From Solidesulfovibrio magneticus RS-1 (GTDB taxonomy: Bacteria; Desulfobacterota; Desulfovibrionia; Desulfovibrionales; Desulfovibrionaceae), in NCBI RefSeq assembly GCF_000010665.1, contig NC_012796.1, forward strand, positions 1 to 64,000: 64,000 bases of DNA, in the 5' to 3' direction. This document shows, piece by piece, positions 1 to 13,137 of the stretch. The notes under the pieces are model-generated. The model worked only from the letters and a program-made list of their open reading frames with translations. It made no database searches and had not been told where the DNA came from. Made by a program: the position numbers and the translations under genes. How positions within the stretch are numbered: the first letter of the stretch is position 1; the number at the start of each line of letters is the position of its first letter.

Positions 1-17
1 CGGCCGTACCCCCCCAC

Positions 18-46
18 TTGGCTTCGTCGCAAAAATAGTCTAGGAT
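18..46 (+). promoter_or_regulatory. candidate dnaA promoter
   Basis: TTGGCT at 18-23 and TAGGAT at 41-46 are separated by 17 bases, a reasonable sigma-70 layout for a GC-rich genome. The -10 hexamer overlaps the in-frame ATG at 45, which argues that translation starts at the later ATG at 126. Not tested; single-site pattern matching only. Confidence 0.4.
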
Positions 47-125
47 GGCCGATATCCGGCGATTGCGTCGCTACGCCCCGGATTCCCGCGCACCACGATA
101 TGATCGACACAATTCCGATGGCCCC

Positions 126-1466
126 ATGACCAAGGCCCCAGCCACGGCATCCGGTGACGGTGTGCTCAAAAACGACTTTCGCCAACATCTTTCGCGCACC
201 TGCCCGGAGCAGGATCTGCGACGCTGGTTCGATCCTCTGGAAATCATTCCCGGGGAAGGCGAACCGTCGTGCTGCGTCGTTTTCCCCCACACCTATTTCG
301 CCGCCTGGTTCGACGGCTCGGTCAAGGAACTCTTCGAGCGCCAGCTGGCCGCCTACCTCGGCCCGGGCCATACCGTGCGCTACCGCACCCGGGGAATGCG
401 CGCCGCCGCACCCGCTTTTGCCGCCGACGCCGCCGTGGTCACGGATTTTCCCTACGGCCACCGGTTCACCTTCGAGACGTTTCTGGCCAACGAAAAAAAC
501 GCCTTTCCCCTGGCCCTGGCCCGGGAGGTGTCGCGGGGCGGCGAGGTGCGCTACAATCCGTTTCTGGTCTGCGGCCCGTCGGGAGCGGGCAAGACCCATT
601 TGCTGCGGGCCATGGCCAACGCCGTGGCCAAGAGCCAGCCCACCTCGCGCATCTATTTCGGCTCGGTGGCCGACATCCAGGCCCTGTACGCCGACGCCCG
701 CCGGCCCCGGCCCGAGATCCGGGCCGAGCTGTCCAGCCATGACTGGCTGTTTATTGACGAACTCACCGACGTGGCCCGGGCGCCCGACCTGGAACCGGAA
801 CTCATCGGCATGTTCAACGACTTCCACGACGCCGGCCGCCAGATGGTGTTTTCCAGCCGGGAACGGGCCGCCTCCTGCGATTTTCTCGACCCCACCTTCC
901 GCTCGCGCCTGGAATGGGGGCTGATGGTCCATTTGAAGGCCCCGGATCTGTCGATCCGGGCCCGGTTCGTGGAGCAGGTGAGCAAGGACAAGCGGCTGGG
1001 GCTGTCCCGCGAACAGGTCTTGACCCTGGCCGGCCGGTTCGAGGGTTTTCGCCGCCTGGAAGGCGTGCTCCTGCGGCTGGAGGCCTTTCGCCAACATGCC
1101 GGGGGCGAGCTGTCCGAAGCTGAATTTTCCCGCCACATCCGACTGTCCGAGGACAAGAAGGCCCCGGAACTGTCGCCCGAGCGGGTCATTGCCGTGTGCG
1201 CCGAACATTTCGGCATCCCGGCCCGGGACATCGTGGGCGCCGGACGCAAAAAGGAACTGGTCTTTGCCCGACAGGCGGCCATGACCTTGTGCCGGTCGCT
1301 TCTGGGCCTGTCCTACCCGGCCCTGGGCAAGGTCTTTGGCGGCAAGGACCACAGCACGGTCCTGTATTCCATCCGAAAATTCCAACAAATCCTGGATGTT
1401 GATCAAGAAACGAAAATGTTGCTGCGCCAGTTGTCCAAAAAGTGCCGCCAAGGGGGCCAGGCATGA
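126..1466 (+). CDS. dnaA: chromosomal replication initiator DnaA
   Basis: AAA+ initiator that binds DnaA boxes at oriC, melts the origin and loads the helicase. The 446-residue product has Walker A GPSGAGKTHLL near residue 150, a Walker B-like segment ending FIDE (the family usually has two Asp here), the arginine-bearing RSRLEWGL segment, and the domain IV DNA-binding signature GGKDHSTV near residue 405. An in-frame ATG exists at 45, but it would add a basic, unconserved leader and sits on the candidate -10 box, so 126 is preferred. First gene of the dnaA-dnaN-gyrB-gyrA origin cluster. Confidence 0.95.
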   Translation: MTKAPATASGDGVLKNDFRQHLSRTCPEQDLRRWFDPLEIIPGEGEPSCCVVFPHTYFAAWFDGSVKELFERQLAAYLGPGHTVRYRTRGMRAAAPAFAADAAVVTDFPYGHRFTFETFLANEKNAFPLALAREVSRGGEVRYNPFLVCGPSGAGKTHLLRAMANAVAKSQPTSRIYFGSVADIQALYADARRPRPEIRAELSSHDWLFIDELTDVARAPDLEPELIGMFNDFHDAGRQMVFSSRERAASCDFLDPTFRSRLEWGLMVHLKAPDLSIRARFVEQVSKDKRLGLSREQVLTLAGRFEGFRRLEGVLLRLEAFRQHAGGELSEAEFSRHIRLSEDKKAPELSPERVIAVCAEHFGIPARDIVGAGRKKELVFARQAAMTLCRSLLGLSYPALGKVFGGKDHSTVLYSIRKFQQILDVDQETKMLLRQLSKKCRQGGQA

Positions 1467-1723
1467 GCCTTCGCCGCGCCTCCGGTTCCAACCGCGCCTT
1501 GCCGGTCGGTTGTTTTTCCTTTTTTTTAGCTGCAATTACAGCGGCTTGCCACACTCTCGCACATAGCGACAGCCCCTACTCATACGACAACTTAAAACCT
1601 TCTCTTTTTTTAGATAGCCTCAAGCAGAAGAACCAGTGGGGAGCGCGTTTGCTCGGGAGCGCCCGTCCGCTTGTGGGCCGAAAGCCTGGAAGCCCAATGA
1701 CCGGCCTCCCCCGGGGCGGGTTT
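1467..1723. other. dnaA-dnaN intergenic region, part AT-rich
   Basis: A gap of about 367 bases separates dnaA from dnaN. Roughly 1503-1625 is clearly AT-richer than its surroundings and holds two similar T-tracts ending in TTTTTTTAG. I looked for the DnaA-box consensus TTATNCACA on both strands and saw no convincing copy, so I do not call oriC here. The dnaN promoter probably lies in this stretch. The right part of the gap holds a palindromic repeat described separately. Confidence 0.4.
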
Positions 1724-1764
1724 CCAAAGGGACGCGTCCCTTTGGCCGCCGGAGGCTTCTCCCC
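1724..1764 (+). repeat. intergenic palindromic repeat, variant core
   Basis: A perfect 22-base palindrome (arms CCAAAGGGACG and CGTCCCTTTGG, 1724-1745) is followed by CCGCCGGAGGC and then TTCTCC. The tail is the one carried by the GC-rich repeats at 24528, 43357, 49865 and 54477, but the palindrome is different. It shows that palindrome and tail are separable modules. Confidence 0.7.
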
Positions 1765-1833
1765 TACCCAACCCGCACACCCTGACCACTATTCGACAAC
1801 CGAGCGCCGCGCCAAGCGCGCCAAGGAGACTCC

Positions 1834-5438
<3,605 letters not shown>

Positions 5439-5458
5439 CCGGATAATCGGAGCATACT

Positions 5459-7900
5459 GTGAGCGATCTGATCCAAATCGAGGAAGAGCTCAAGAAGTCC
5501 TATCTGGAATATTCCTTGAGCGTCATCATAGGCCGCGCCATCCCCGATGTGCGCGACGGCCTCAAACCCGTGCACCGGCGCATTCTCTACGCCATGCACG
5601 ATCTGTCCAACACCTACAACCGGCCCTACAAGAAATCCGCCCGCGTCGTCGGTGACGTCATCGGTAAATACCATCCCCACGGCGACCAATCCGTGTACGA
5701 CGCCCTGGTCCGCATGGCCCAGGACTTCTCCATGCGCGACGCCATCGTGGATGGCCAGGGCAACTTCGGCTCCATCGACGGCGACGCCGCGGCGGCCATG
5801 CGATACACCGAAGTCCGCATGTCCCGCCTGGCCGGCGAGTTCTTGGCCGACATCGAAAAGGAAACCGTCGATTTTCGGCCCAACTACGACAACAGCCTGG
5901 AAGAGCCGGCCGTCCTGCCCACCAAGGTGCCCAATCTGCTTTTAAACGGCTCCTCGGGCATCGCCGTCGGCATGGCCACCAACATCCCGCCCCACAACCT
6001 GGGCGAGCTGTGCGACGGCCTGCTGCACCTGCTCGACACGCCCTCCTGCCCGGTCACCGACATCATCGGCCTGGTCAAGGGGCCGGACTTCCCCACCGGC
6101 GCGGCCATCTACGGCGGCAAGGGACTCACCGAAGCCTACACCACCGGACGCGGCACCATCAAAATCCGGGGCCGGGCCGAGGTCGAGGAACGCAAGAAAG
6201 ATTATGTTTCCGTGGTCATCCGGGAAATCCCGTATGCGCTCAACAAGTCTTCCCTGGTGGAAAAGATCGCGGCGCTCATTAACGACGGCCGCATCGAGGG
6301 CGTGTCCGACCTGCGCGACGAGTCCGACCGCAAGGGCATCCGCATTGTCCTGGATCTCAAAAAGGGCGTCATCCCCGACATCGTCATCAACGCCCTGTAC
6401 AAGTACACGCCGCTGGAAACCTCGTTCGGCATCAACATGCTTGTGGTTGCCGACAACCGGCCGGCGCTTTTAAACATCAAGCAGGTCCTGGAGCACTTCC
6501 TCACCCACCGCCGCGACGTCATCCTGCGCCGCACCCGGTTCGATCTGCGAAAGAGCGAGGAGCGCGCCCACATCCTCGAAGGCCTGCGCATCGCCCTGGA
6601 CAACATCGACGAAGTGGTCTCCATCATCCGGGCCTCCAAAAACGCCGTCGAAGCCCGGGAACGGTTGATGGAGCGCTTCGGCCTGTCCGAGCGCCAGGCC
6701 CAGGCCATCCTGGACATGCGCCTTCAACGCCTGACCAACCTGGAGCGCCAAAAGCTCATCGACGAGTACAACGAGCTCATCAAGCTCATTGAATACCTGC
6801 GCTCGATCCTGGAAAACGACGAGGTGCTGCGCGGCGTCATCCGCGACGAAATCAAGGAAATCCAGGACCGTTACGCCACCCCGCGCAAGACTGAGATTCT
6901 GGAGGACCTTGAAGGCATCAACATCCTCGATCTCATCCCCGACGAGGACGTGGTCATCACCCTGTCGCGCCGGGGCTACATCAAGCGCACCAAAATCGAT
7001 AATTACCAGCAACAAAAGCGCGGCGGCAAAGGCATCGCCGGGGTGGCCACGGCCGGCGACGACTTTGTCCAGTCGTTTTGCGCCACCACCAACCACCAGC
7101 AGTTGTTGCTTTTTACCAACCTCGGCCGCATGTTCATGCTGCCCGTGCACCAGATTCCCGAAGGCCAGCGCACGGCCAAGGGCGCGCACATCGCCAACCT
7201 GCTGCCCATGGACAAGGAAGAGTTCGTGGCCACGGCCCTGTCCATCCGCGAGTTCTCCGAGGAGCGCTATTTCCTGTTCGTGACCCGCAAGGGCATGGTC
7301 AAGCGCACCTGCACCGACCTCTACAAGAACTGCCGTTCCACGGGCATCATCGCCGTGGGGCTTAAGGAAAACGACGAACTCCTGACCGTCAAGGAGATCG
7401 ACGACGAGACCGAAGTCTTGCTGGCCACCCAGCAGGGCCTGTCCAACCGCTTCCACATCAGCGGCGTGCGCCCCACCGGCCGGGGCGCGGCCGGCGTCAA
7501 GGGCATTGCCCTTAAGGGCAACGACCGTGTGGCCGCCGGCGTGGTCATCACCAGCGTCAGCCGCTCCGAGGTGCTCACTGTCTCAGCCAACGGCTACGGC
7601 AAGCGCACCTCCATCGAACACTACCCTATCCGCAACCGGGGCGGCTCCGGCGTCATCAACATGCGCGTGACGCCCAAGACCGGTCAGGTCATCGGCGCGG
7701 TCATGGTCGGCGACGACGACGAACTGCTGCTGTTAACCTCCGCCAACAAGATCATCCGCCTGTCCGTCTCCGGCATCTCGTCCGTGGGCCGGGCCACCCA
7801 GGGCGTCATGCTGGTGCGCATGGACGAAAACGATACCGTCATGGGCTTTGACCTGGTCGATCCGAGCGACCTCGACCGGTGCGCGCCCTCCGGCGAATAG
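5459..7900 (+). CDS. gyrA: DNA gyrase subunit A
   Basis: Breakage-reunion subunit of gyrase. The 813-residue product contains the active-site region [11 protein letters not shown] with the catalytic Tyr, the quinolone-binding stretch [21 protein letters not shown], and six-blade C-terminal wrapping repeats, including the GyrA-box-like QQKRGGKGI. The start is GTG with GGAG upstream. The position equivalent to E. coli Ser83 is Gln, which is discussed as a finding. The last 22 bases overlap the next gene. Confidence 0.97.
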   Translation: MSDLIQIEEELKKSYLEYSLSVIIGRAIPDVRDGLKPVHRRILYAMHDLSNTYNRPYKKSARVVGDVIGKYHPHGDQSVYDALVRMAQDFSMRDAIVDGQGNFGSIDGDAAAAMRYTEVRMSRLAGEFLADIEKETVDFRPNYDNSLEEPAVLPTKVPNLLLNGSSGIAVGMATNIPPHNLGELCDGLLHLLDTPSCPVTDIIGLVKGPDFPTGAAIYGGKGLTEAYTTGRGTIKIRGRAEVEERKKDYVSVVIREIPYALNKSSLVEKIAALINDGRIEGVSDLRDESDRKGIRIVLDLKKGVIPDIVINALYKYTPLETSFGINMLVVADNRPALLNIKQVLEHFLTHRRDVILRRTRFDLRKSEERAHILEGLRIALDNIDEVVSIIRASKNAVEARERLMERFGLSERQAQAILDMRLQRLTNLERQKLIDEYNELIKLIEYLRSILENDEVLRGVIRDEIKEIQDRYATPRKTEILEDLEGINILDLIPDEDVVITLSRRGYIKRTKIDNYQQQKRGGKGIAGVATAGDDFVQSFCATTNHQQLLLFTNLGRMFMLPVHQIPEGQRTAKGAHIANLLPMDKEEFVATALSIREFSEERYFLFVTRKGMVKRTCTDLYKNCRSTGIIAVGLKENDELLTVKEIDDETEVLLATQQGLSNRFHISGVRPTGRGAAGVKGIALKGNDRVAAGVVITSVSRSEVLTVSANGYGKRTSIEHYPIRNRGGSGVINMRVTPKTGQVIGAVMVGDDDELLLLTSANKIIRLSVSGISSVGRATQGVMLVRMDENDTVMGFDLVDPSDLDRCAPSGE

Positions 7901-8685
7901 CCTGCCTCGTCGCAATCTGCTGCCTGGGCCTGCTCCTTGGGGCCCAGGCCGGCTGCGACGGACCGCGCGAAGACGGTTCGGCCAGGCTTCTGGAAACCGC
8001 CCGGCGGGCCTTTCTCGACAGCCAGTATTTGCGGGCCGAGACGGCTTACGAACACTATCTGCAAGCCTATCCCACCGGAGCGGACCGGTTGGAAGCCTGG
8101 CGCAGGCTGGCCGACATCGCCCTGGATTTCCGGGAATCCCCGGACAAAGCCGCCACGCTCCTGGAAGCCGCCGTGCTGGAATTCGCCGGCGACCCGGCAA
8201 CCACGGCCGACTTGCTGACCACGGCCGCCAGCTTGCGCTTTGACCGCAAGGCCTATGCTCGTGCCGCCGCCGACTGCCGTGGCGTGGTCGATCTGGCCGG
8301 CGCGTCCGACCAGCGCCGCCTGGACTGCCATCTGCTGCTTGGCCGGCTGGAACTGGCCCAGCGCAATGATGCCCAGGCCCTGGCCCGCTACGAGGCCTGC
8401 CGCCAATCCGACCTTCCCCGAACGGAAAGCGCCCGTTGCGCCCTGGCCCAGGCCGAGTTGCTGCTGCGTCTGGAGCGTTTCAAGGAAGCGGAACCGCTTT
8501 TGCATGAGATTTTCGCTACGGCAAATTCTGCTCCGGCCCTGCGCGCCCAGGCCGGCTTCGCCCTGGGGCAGCTCAAGGAAGCTTCCAGCGACAAGGCTGC
8601 GGCCCGGGAGATCTACAAGGCGACAAGGCCCTTGCACCCAAATCCCCTGGTTGTGGACAAAAGGCTGGAGTTGCTTGATAATTGA
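7879..8685 (+). CDS. TPR-type envelope lipoprotein or secreted protein
   Basis: 268 residues starting at a GTG inside the 3' end of gyrA. The N-terminus is basic, then hydrophobic, and ends LLLGAQAGC, a signal peptide that may end in a lipobox, although Gln at -3 is not the usual Leu/Val. The rest is helical and alanine-rich, with repeat-like blocks (SQYLRAETAYEHYLQAYP, AQALARYEACRQ) typical of tetratricopeptide repeats. Such proteins usually scaffold envelope complexes. I cannot name a specific function. The 22-base overlap suggests co-translation with gyrA. Confidence 0.65.
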   Translation: MRALRRIACLVAICCLGLLLGAQAGCDGPREDGSARLLETARRAFLDSQYLRAETAYEHYLQAYPTGADRLEAWRRLADIALDFRESPDKAATLLEAAVLEFAGDPATTADLLTTAASLRFDRKAYARAAADCRGVVDLAGASDQRRLDCHLLLGRLELAQRNDAQALARYEACRQSDLPRTESARCALAQAELLLRLERFKEAEPLLHEIFATANSAPALRAQAGFALGQLKEASSDKAAAREIYKATRPLHPNPLVVDKRLELLDN

Positions 8686-8787
8686 TGCCGTTTCCGGGCC
8701 TTTGCCGGGATGCCTTTTTGTCATGGAAATTGACGGCCTTGGCGAAGCCCTGATAGCGTTGTCGGCAAAACCCCTGGACGAAACCGC

Positions 8788-9663
8788 ATGGTCTTGGATC
8801 TGTTTCGAAAAAAAAAGCCTGCCAAGGAGGACGAGGCTGCGCGTCGGCGAAACGCCGACATCCTTGATCTCGCCCTGGCCCAGCGCTCCAAGGTCCATGT
8901 GCAGTTCGACGAGGCCGACAGCGGCTTAACCGGCGTCACGGCCACGGTCATGGCCGTGGCTGAGGCCGGCGTGGTCCTGGAGCTTGGCGGCGTGGCCGCC
9001 CTCAAGGACCGTTTCATCGGCAAAAGCGTCACCTGTTTTTTTCGCATCGTCGAGCGCGAGGACCGGCACCGGGAGATTTTTTACAATTTCACCGCCCCCA
9101 TCCTGCGCATCCGCCAGCTTCCCGAACGACCGCCCCAGGTGGCCCTGGCCTTTCCCGCTGCGCTAAACGGCGCCCAGCGCCGCAAAAGCCTGCGGATGCG
9201 CCCGGATTTCAACCAATTTTCCCACATCGCCCTGTGGAAATACGAGGCCGCGGGCGGGTTTGACATGGCCAAGCCCACCGTGGCCCACAGCCATTTCAAA
9301 ACCGGTCTGGCCCTTATTGAGAACATTTCCGCCGGCGGCCTGCGTTTTCGCCTCAAGCGCCAGCACGTCAAGGAACAGGGACTCGACCCCAAAAAGGGCG
9401 AACGGTTCATCATCTTTTTTACCTTCAACGAGAAGGTTCCCAAGCTGCGCGAGGAATACTGGCTGGTGGCCAAGGTCAACAACATTCAGCCCGAGCCGGT
9501 GTCCGGCGAACTGTCCCTGGGGCTGGAATTCGTGGCCAACGGCGTGCGCCAGGAATCGGGCAAGGTGGAATGGTCCAAGATCGAGGACAACGTCATCGAC
9601 GACATGGCCCAGCGCATCTACCTCTGGCACGTCTCCCTCTACCGCGACCGGGGCCTGAGCTAA
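8788..9663 (+). CDS. PilZ-domain c-di-GMP receptor
   Basis: 291 residues. The first half is a beta-rich YcgR-like N-terminal domain. The PilZ domain begins at RRKSLRMRP (the RxxxR c-di-GMP motif, near residue 131) and carries NISAGGLRF near residue 180, the counterpart of the [D/N]xSxxG motif. Proteins of this build sense c-di-GMP and alter motility or secretion. It stands alone between the TPR lipoprotein and coaBC, so its output is unknown. A diguanylate cyclase lies at 49921 in the same window. Confidence 0.8.
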   Translation: MVLDLFRKKKPAKEDEAARRRNADILDLALAQRSKVHVQFDEADSGLTGVTATVMAVAEAGVVLELGGVAALKDRFIGKSVTCFFRIVEREDRHREIFYNFTAPILRIRQLPERPPQVALAFPAALNGAQRRKSLRMRPDFNQFSHIALWKYEAAGGFDMAKPTVAHSHFKTGLALIENISAGGLRFRLKRQHVKEQGLDPKKGERFIIFFTFNEKVPKLREEYWLVAKVNNIQPEPVSGELSLGLEFVANGVRQESGKVEWSKIEDNVIDDMAQRIYLWHVSLYRDRGLS

Positions 9664-9690
9664 CTTTTTCCTTTTTCCCAGGAGGCCGTC

Positions 9691-10911
9691 ATGCAGGTGA
9701 GCCATCTTGATTTTACCGGCTACGGCGGCCGGCGCGTCCATCTTGGCGTCACCGGGTCCGTGGCCGCCTACAAAGCCTTGTCGCTGCTGCGCCGGGTTCT
9801 GGCCACGGGCGCGTCCGTGAGCGTCAGCCTGACCGAGGCCGCCGCCAGGTTCGTCACCCCGCTGTCCTTCGAAGCCCTGGGGGCCGATCCGGTCACCACG
9901 AGCCTTTTTGACCCCGCTTCGGCCAATTTCGCCCATTTGGCCCCGGCACAGACCGCCGATCTGCTGGCCATCGTGCCGGCCACGGCCAACACCCTCGCCA
10001 AACTGGCCCATGGCCTGGCCGACGACCTGCTCTCCTGCCAGGCCCTGGCCTTTGACGGGCCGATCCTGTGCGCTCCGGCCATGAATCCACGGCTGTGGGC
10101 TGCCGCCGCCACCCAAGACAACTGGAAGACACTGCTTAATCGCGGCGTCATCGGCGTTGCCCCGGACTGTGGGTCCATGGCCTGCGGCGAATCCGGCCAG
10201 GGCAGGCTCGCCGACGAGAACGCCATTTTCACCACCTTGCTGCGGGCGCTTTCGCCCAAGGATCTGGCCGGCAAGCACGTCTTGGTGAGCCTTGGCCCCA
10301 CCCGCGAATATTTCGACGCTGCCCGATTCTGGTCCAACCCCTCCACCGGCCGCATGGGGGCCTGCGTGGCCATGGCCGCCTGGCTGCGGGGAGCCGAGGT
10401 CACGGTGGTAGCCGGCCCGGTTTCCTGGTGGTTCCCGGAAGAGGTGCGGGTGATCGGCGTCACCAGCGCCGCCCAGATGCACGAGGCCTGTCTGGAGGTC
10501 TGGCCATCAAGCGATTACGGTGTCATGGCCGCGGCCGTGGCCGATTTCTCGCCCATCCCCTTTGAGGGCGGCGGCAAGTTCAAGAAGGAAGCGGCCGGCG
10601 AGCGCCCGCCCCTGGAATTCACCCCCACCCGCGACATCCTGGCGGCCATGGGCGGCGTCAAGAAGCCTGGGCAGTACCTCATCGGCTTTTGCGCCGAGAC
10701 CGACAATCTGGTGGACAACGCCCGGGGCAAGCTCACCCGTAAACGCTGCGACGCCATCATCGCCAACCCCATCGGCCGGTCCGACGCCGGCTTTGCCGCG
10801 CCGTCCAACGAAGCCGTGGCCCTGGACGCCGACGGCCGCCAGGAAACCTGGGGCAACATCCCGAAAACCGACATGGCCATGAAGATATGGGACTTCTCGA
10901 TTCGCTCCTAG
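9691..10911 (+). CDS. coaBC: phosphopantothenoylcysteine synthetase/decarboxylase
   Basis: Bifunctional coenzyme A enzyme: CoaB joins 4'-phosphopantothenate to cysteine using CTP, and CoaC decarboxylates the product with FMN. The 406-residue protein shows the CoaC segment HLGVTGSVAAYKAL, the catalytic His in AHLAPAQTADL, the PAMN substrate loop and the ACGESGQGR flap with its Cys. The CoaB half begins about residue 195 (HVLVSLGPTREYFDAARFW). The AGGAGG ribosome site nine bases upstream sets the start. The 3' end overlaps the next gene. Confidence 0.93.
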   Translation: MQVSHLDFTGYGGRRVHLGVTGSVAAYKALSLLRRVLATGASVSVSLTEAAARFVTPLSFEALGADPVTTSLFDPASANFAHLAPAQTADLLAIVPATANTLAKLAHGLADDLLSCQALAFDGPILCAPAMNPRLWAAAATQDNWKTLLNRGVIGVAPDCGSMACGESGQGRLADENAIFTTLLRALSPKDLAGKHVLVSLGPTREYFDAARFWSNPSTGRMGACVAMAAWLRGAEVTVVAGPVSWWFPEEVRVIGVTSAAQMHEACLEVWPSSDYGVMAAAVADFSPIPFEGGGKFKKEAAGERPPLEFTPTRDILAAMGGVKKPGQYLIGFCAETDNLVDNARGKLTRKRCDAIIANPIGRSDAGFAAPSNEAVALDADGRQETWGNIPKTDMAMKIWDFSIRS

Positions 10912-11714
10912 AGGTGCCCGAGCGCCTGCGTGTATGGCAGATGGCCGGGGTGCGCCATTTCTACCTTGATCCGGAAGCCGTTTCGGCAGTCGGAGATTCG
11001 GCTGCGCCCGAGTCAACCCCGGTCGATGATGTCGCTCGTGCTGCGTCCATGAACCTTGTCGGCCAGGCCGCGCCGGCCGTGGAACAGGTTGAAACTGCGG
11101 CGGCGGGCCATCCCATGGCGCCGTCCACACCGCCCGCGCCAAAACCACGTGAGGTCAACCCAAACCCCATAGCTGCGCCTGCTGCGGCTTCGCCAGCCGT
11201 CTCCGCGGGGCACAGGCCGCCTACCAGTCCCCAACCCTACAACGAACCCCAAGGGTCGCCTGCCGCTGTCCAGGCCGCCCTGCCCGACAACCCCGACCGC
11301 TGGCCCCTGCCCTGGCCGACCTTTTTCGCCAAAACGCCGCCCACGCCGCGTCTGGTCATCACCTACCGCGAATTGGGCCTGGACATGGCCGGCCAGTCCG
11401 AACCCCGGCGGCGCGACCTGTGGCGGCGGCTCATTGCCCAGGCCGGCCTGGCCGGCAAGGGGCTGGTGGCCTTCTGGCCCCTGGCCCTGCCCCAGGGCGG
11501 CGCGCTCACGGAAATGCCGCTGCACTTTGCCTGCGGCGTGGCCCGCTTGCATCCCGAGCTGGTCGCCGTTTTCGGCGAGATTTCCGATCCGGCCCGGCAG
11601 GAACTGGCCGCCCGGGCCACTTCGGCGGTGGTCGTTCTGCCACCCCCCCACGCGCTCTACAACCCCGATCCGGAGGTCTGGGAGCATGTTATCGCCACGC
11701 TACGTCGCCATTGA
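10887..11714 (+). CDS. hypothetical protein, proline-rich middle
   Basis: 275 residues, not recognised. The first ~30 residues are a short conserved-looking head (LLDSLLEVPERLRVWQMAG). Residues ~35-135 are a low-complexity Pro/Ala/Ser linker. The C-terminal ~130 residues form a compact domain (LVITYRELGLDMAGQ, LVAFWPLALP). It overlaps coaBC by 25 bases and the next gene by 29, so it belongs to the same operon. The tight overlaps and retained frame suggest a real protein. No function is proposed. Confidence 0.65.
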   Translation: MGLLDSLLEVPERLRVWQMAGVRHFYLDPEAVSAVGDSAAPESTPVDDVARAASMNLVGQAAPAVEQVETAAAGHPMAPSTPPAPKPREVNPNPIAAPAAASPAVSAGHRPPTSPQPYNEPQGSPAAVQAALPDNPDRWPLPWPTFFAKTPPTPRLVITYRELGLDMAGQSEPRRRDLWRRLIAQAGLAGKGLVAFWPLALPQGGALTEMPLHFACGVARLHPELVAVFGEISDPARQELAARATSAVVVLPPPHALYNPDPEVWEHVIATLRRH

Positions 11715-13014
11715 GCTGAAAAGCTTCCTCCTGGCCCTTTTTCTCATTTGTTGCGCCTCGCCGTCGTTTGCGGCCTACACCGTGCTCGAAGCCCGGCTCC
11801 ACAGCGCCATCAGCCCGGCCCAGGCCGACATGCTCGATGACGCCATTGCCGTGGCCGTGGCCAAACCGGCCGACCTGCTGCTGCTTTCCCTGGATACCCC
11901 CGGCGGCAGCGTGGAAGTCATGCGGCGCATGGTCGGCTCCATTTTAAACGCCCCCATGCCGGTGGTGGTCTATGTATCCCCTTCCGGGGCCCGGGCCGCC
12001 TCGGCCGGAGTGTTTCTCATGGCCGCTGCCACGGTCGCGGCCATGGCTCCCCAAACCACCATCGGCGCGGCCTCGCCCATCGGCCTTGGCGGCATCGATC
12101 TGCCCAAGACCTCCGATCTCAAGATCAAAAATGATCTGACCAGCCTGCTGCGCGGGCTGGCCGACCGTCGCGGCCGCAACGTCAACTGGTACAAAAAGGC
12201 TGTGGACGAGGCCGCCACCCTGACCGCGCCCGAGGCCGTGGCCGAGCGGGTGGTGGATTTTGTGGCCGTCAGCCCCCGCGATCTCCTGGAACAGATAGGC
12301 AAGCGCGGCGTGTCCACGCCGACCGGCACGATCCGGTTCGACGGCGCGGCCGCGACCATCGTCAGCTACGAGCCGGGCCTATGGCACACGCTGCTGTCCT
12401 GGCTGCTCGACCCCTCCATCGCCTACGTGCTTCTGCTTCTGGGCGTGGCCGGCGTCTTTTTCGAGCTGACCACCCCCGGGGCGGTGCTGCCCGGCGTGGT
12501 CGGCGGCATCGCGCTCATTTTGGCCCTGTACGCCCTGTCCGTGCTGCCCACCAACGCCGCCGGGCTGTTGCTGTTGCTGGCGGCCGGCGGGCTGTTTTTG
12601 CTGGAGCTGCACATCACGAGCTTTGGCCTGCTCAGCCTGGCCGGTGTGGCCGCGCTGTTTCTGGGGTCCTTGCTGCTGTTCCGTTTCGACGGCCATTCCG
12701 GTCTGCCGTTGTCGCTGATCCTGCCCACCGTAGGCGGCGTATGCGCCCTGCTCCTGGGCGCTGTCTGGCTGCTGGCCAAGGCCCAGCGCCAAAAGCCCCG
12801 CCTGGGCCTCACTGCCCTTTACGGCAATACCGCCCTGGTGCGCCGCTGGTCCGGCCGTGGGGGCAAGGTCTTTGTCCACGGCGAAATCTGGGACGCCAGA
12901 CTCGCCGACCACGAGAACACGACGGATTTTGCCCCGGGAGAGCCGGTGCTGGTCGTCGGGCACGAGGATTTCGTGCTGCTTGTCGCGCCCCGGCCGGATA
13001 ATGCCGCCATCTGA
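11686..13014 (+). CDS. NfeD-type membrane serine protease (ClpP-class)
   Basis: 442 residues beginning at ATG 11686 inside the previous gene. It has a signal peptide (to about residue 30), then a ClpP-fold protease domain. In SGARAASAG the probable nucleophile is Ser106, and in LKIKNDL the probable general base is Lys146, matching the Ser-Lys dyad of archaeal 1510-N. Four to five membrane segments follow (about 245-375), then a C-terminal NfeD OB-fold. Long NfeD proteins pair with a stomatin/slipin, which is encoded next (13138), and are thought to cleave or regulate the slipin and membrane quality. Confidence 0.88.
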   Translation: MLSPRYVAIELKSFLLALFLICCASPSFAAYTVLEARLHSAISPAQADMLDDAIAVAVAKPADLLLLSLDTPGGSVEVMRRMVGSILNAPMPVVVYVSPSGARAASAGVFLMAAATVAAMAPQTTIGAASPIGLGGIDLPKTSDLKIKNDLTSLLRGLADRRGRNVNWYKKAVDEAATLTAPEAVAERVVDFVAVSPRDLLEQIGKRGVSTPTGTIRFDGAAATIVSYEPGLWHTLLSWLLDPSIAYVLLLLGVAGVFFELTTPGAVLPGVVGGIALILALYALSVLPTNAAGLLLLLAAGGLFLLELHITSFGLLSLAGVAALFLGSLLLFRFDGHSGLPLSLILPTVGGVCALLLGAVWLLAKAQRQKPRLGLTALYGNTALVRRWSGRGGKVFVHGEIWDARLADHENTTDFAPGEPVLVVGHEDFVLLVAPRPDNAAI

Positions 13015-13137
13015 GGCCAAGAAAGACGCGTTCGCGCGCATTTTCAAGACAAGACCAATCAATGCTGGTATGCCTGTGACTGCCGGTTTTTTTCGGCAAG
13101 GACCGACTCCCGGACGATTCTCATTACGGAGGGCGTC

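Noticed and set aside
1467-1833. oriC in the dnaA-dnaN gap
   Set aside because: AT-rich tracts are present but no DnaA-box cluster was seen by eye. A profile scan of this gap and of the sequence left of dnaA would decide.
8686-8787. Terminator or sigma-54 promoter between the TPR lipoprotein and PilZ genes
   Set aside because: A TTGACG and a short T-run exist, but there is no clean stem and no TGGC-N-TTGC spacing.
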